DNA of 64,000 bases from assembly GCF_051014685.1 (NCBI RefSeq), contig NC_135052.1, positions 8,151,105 to 8,215,104 of the forward strand. The letters run 5' to 3'. A program made the position numbers and the translations under genes. This document shows, one piece after another, positions 62,870 to 64,000 of this stretch. This stretch comes from Ptiloglossa arizonensis. Lineage: Eukaryota > Arthropoda > Insecta > Hymenoptera > Colletidae. Under the pieces are notes generated by a model. The model was not told the DNA's origin. It made no database searches and saw only the letters and a program-made list of their open reading frames with translations. The stretch's first letter is position 1. Every line of letters starts with the position of its first letter.

Positions 62870-64000
62870 GTTAGTATAACGTATTTTAATCTATCCTATC
62901 TATCTTCGTTTCTATCTCTCGCTGTCCCCTATCTTTCTACGGTGCTTCCGTTACCGTTCCACGTTCGATCTTCATCGTGACGAGGGTGAAAAAGCGTTAC
63001 TTGTTACCGGGGAAATGCAGTACGCGGAATTAACAAGCGCTCCGTTCTTGCTTCGCATCGAAATCGATTCGTCTTAACGCAATCCCTAATCGGAACATCG
63101 ACGAGCTCGCTCCCCGTTTTATCATAAATATTTGCACGCCGTGAGTTCGCACTTTTAACACCGGGATCGAGAATGCTGTTAATTTACTCCTAAAGGTTAC
63201 CAAGTTTCCGAGAACGTTACCGTATACACGAAACTCGTTCGCGGTGCAATCGCTCGCGTTTCGCTCGACGATCGAAATAACCATTTTTTTTTGACAACGT
63301 TCTCGTTACGTACGCCAACGACGAAATTATCGTACATCGCGGGAATTCTTTCCAAAAATAAGCATTACTCGCTGTCCACTTTTAATTCTATCGAGCGGAG
63401 AATTCGCAAAAACGATTCGCGAAGTGAGTGTTGCAAAATTTGATCGTAACGAAGGTAGAACGTAGAAAATACGAGTAAACGCGAAGAGCCGTTCCTTTTT
63501 TCTTTTCTTTTCTTTTTTTTGTGTGTTATCGAGGAATGCGAACAATCGTTACGAATAACACATCCGTGTGGCAACATTTAATCTTCAACGTGTTTGAAAA
63601 ATTCGTTACCGTTCAATGGGCATTAGATTGCTTTGCTATTCCATGTGTAATTTTGTCTCCTGTGTGTACATGTTTCCTGTATACGTATAAACACGAAACG
63701 TCAATAACAAATTGAACGCCACCGACTGTTAGCAAATTCGGTCCGCGATCCGCGTACACTTCGCGTGTTCCGTTACACGTTTTACAGAAGGTTCACGTCG
63801 GTGTTGAATTCGGAAACGATACCTTCCTTTGGATCGCCGAATAAACACCGAGTACGTCCACGTACGGGGTGTTTTTTCTTTTTTTCTTCTTTTCTTTTTC
63901 TTTTTTTTTTTTCTTTTACTTTTACATAAAGTTCTGTCTTTCGGGGAAACGCGCGGCGATACGGGCGCGAAAACGTCGCGCTCTTCCGCGTTTCCGCTTC
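62870..64000. other. Intron start after the last Ig exon in the window
   Basis: The segment begins with the GTTAGT donor. Long pyrimidine tracts lie at 63492-63520 and 63876-63923, but no open exon with matching phase 1 follows them before the window ends. Confidence 0.6.

Overview
The window looks like euchromatic insect DNA, most probably from a hymenopteran (bee, ant or wasp). It is AT-rich but full of CGA/TCG-type words with no CpG depletion, genes are split by multi-kilobase introns with GTAAGT/AG borders, and there are many small TA- or TTAA-flanked transposon remnants. There is no bacterial or viral gene organisation, no operon, no CRISPR array, and no tRNA or rRNA that I could recognise. 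The species is an inference.

Only one protein gene can be supported well. It lies on the + strand in the right third: an immunoglobulin-superfamily protein with three exons inside the window. Exon 45260-45622 encodes one complete V-type Ig domain (phase 1 at both ends). Exons 60972-61092 and 62688-62869 together encode a second, C-type Ig domain with a phase-2 intron inside it. A 15.3 kb intron separates the two domains. The signal-peptide exon(s) and the C-terminal exon(s) were not found and may lie outside the window. A 75 bp candidate exon at 44012-44086 could be spliced in front of the V domain. The product is probably a secreted or cell-surface recognition/adhesion protein resembling the insect beaten-path class; I do not assign a gene symbol.

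The left 44 kb has no convincing gene. Its structure is repeats and decayed elements: a ~240 bp tandem array at 8.45-9.88 kb; a diverged purine-rich repeat present twice (6.64-7.07 and 12.64-13.07 kb); a duplication-rich block at 16.35-18.4 kb; copies of a fold-back element at 19.0, 21.6 and 32.0 kb; a 586 bp pogo/Tigger-like non-autonomous element at 26.65-27.23 kb; a perfect 16 bp inverted repeat at 39.35 kb; and a GC-rich island with G-quadruplex tracts at 41.3-41.8 kb. One minus-strand ORF at 37846-38124 has coding-like composition but no identity.

Inside the large intron lie a piggyBac-like transposase C-terminal remnant (52.1-52.3 kb, minus strand) with a probable TTAA-flanked end at 52.49 kb, a 29-30 bp minisatellite beside it (51.89-52.11 kb), a fourth fold-back copy (55.81-56.27 kb) and a GC-richer block (57.74-58.6 kb). 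In the second intron a 399 bp TA-flanked MITE ends only 64 bp before the last Ig exon. No wholly new biological system was found. The points most worth a second look are the Ig gene itself, the transposon-exon junction, and the fold-back family.
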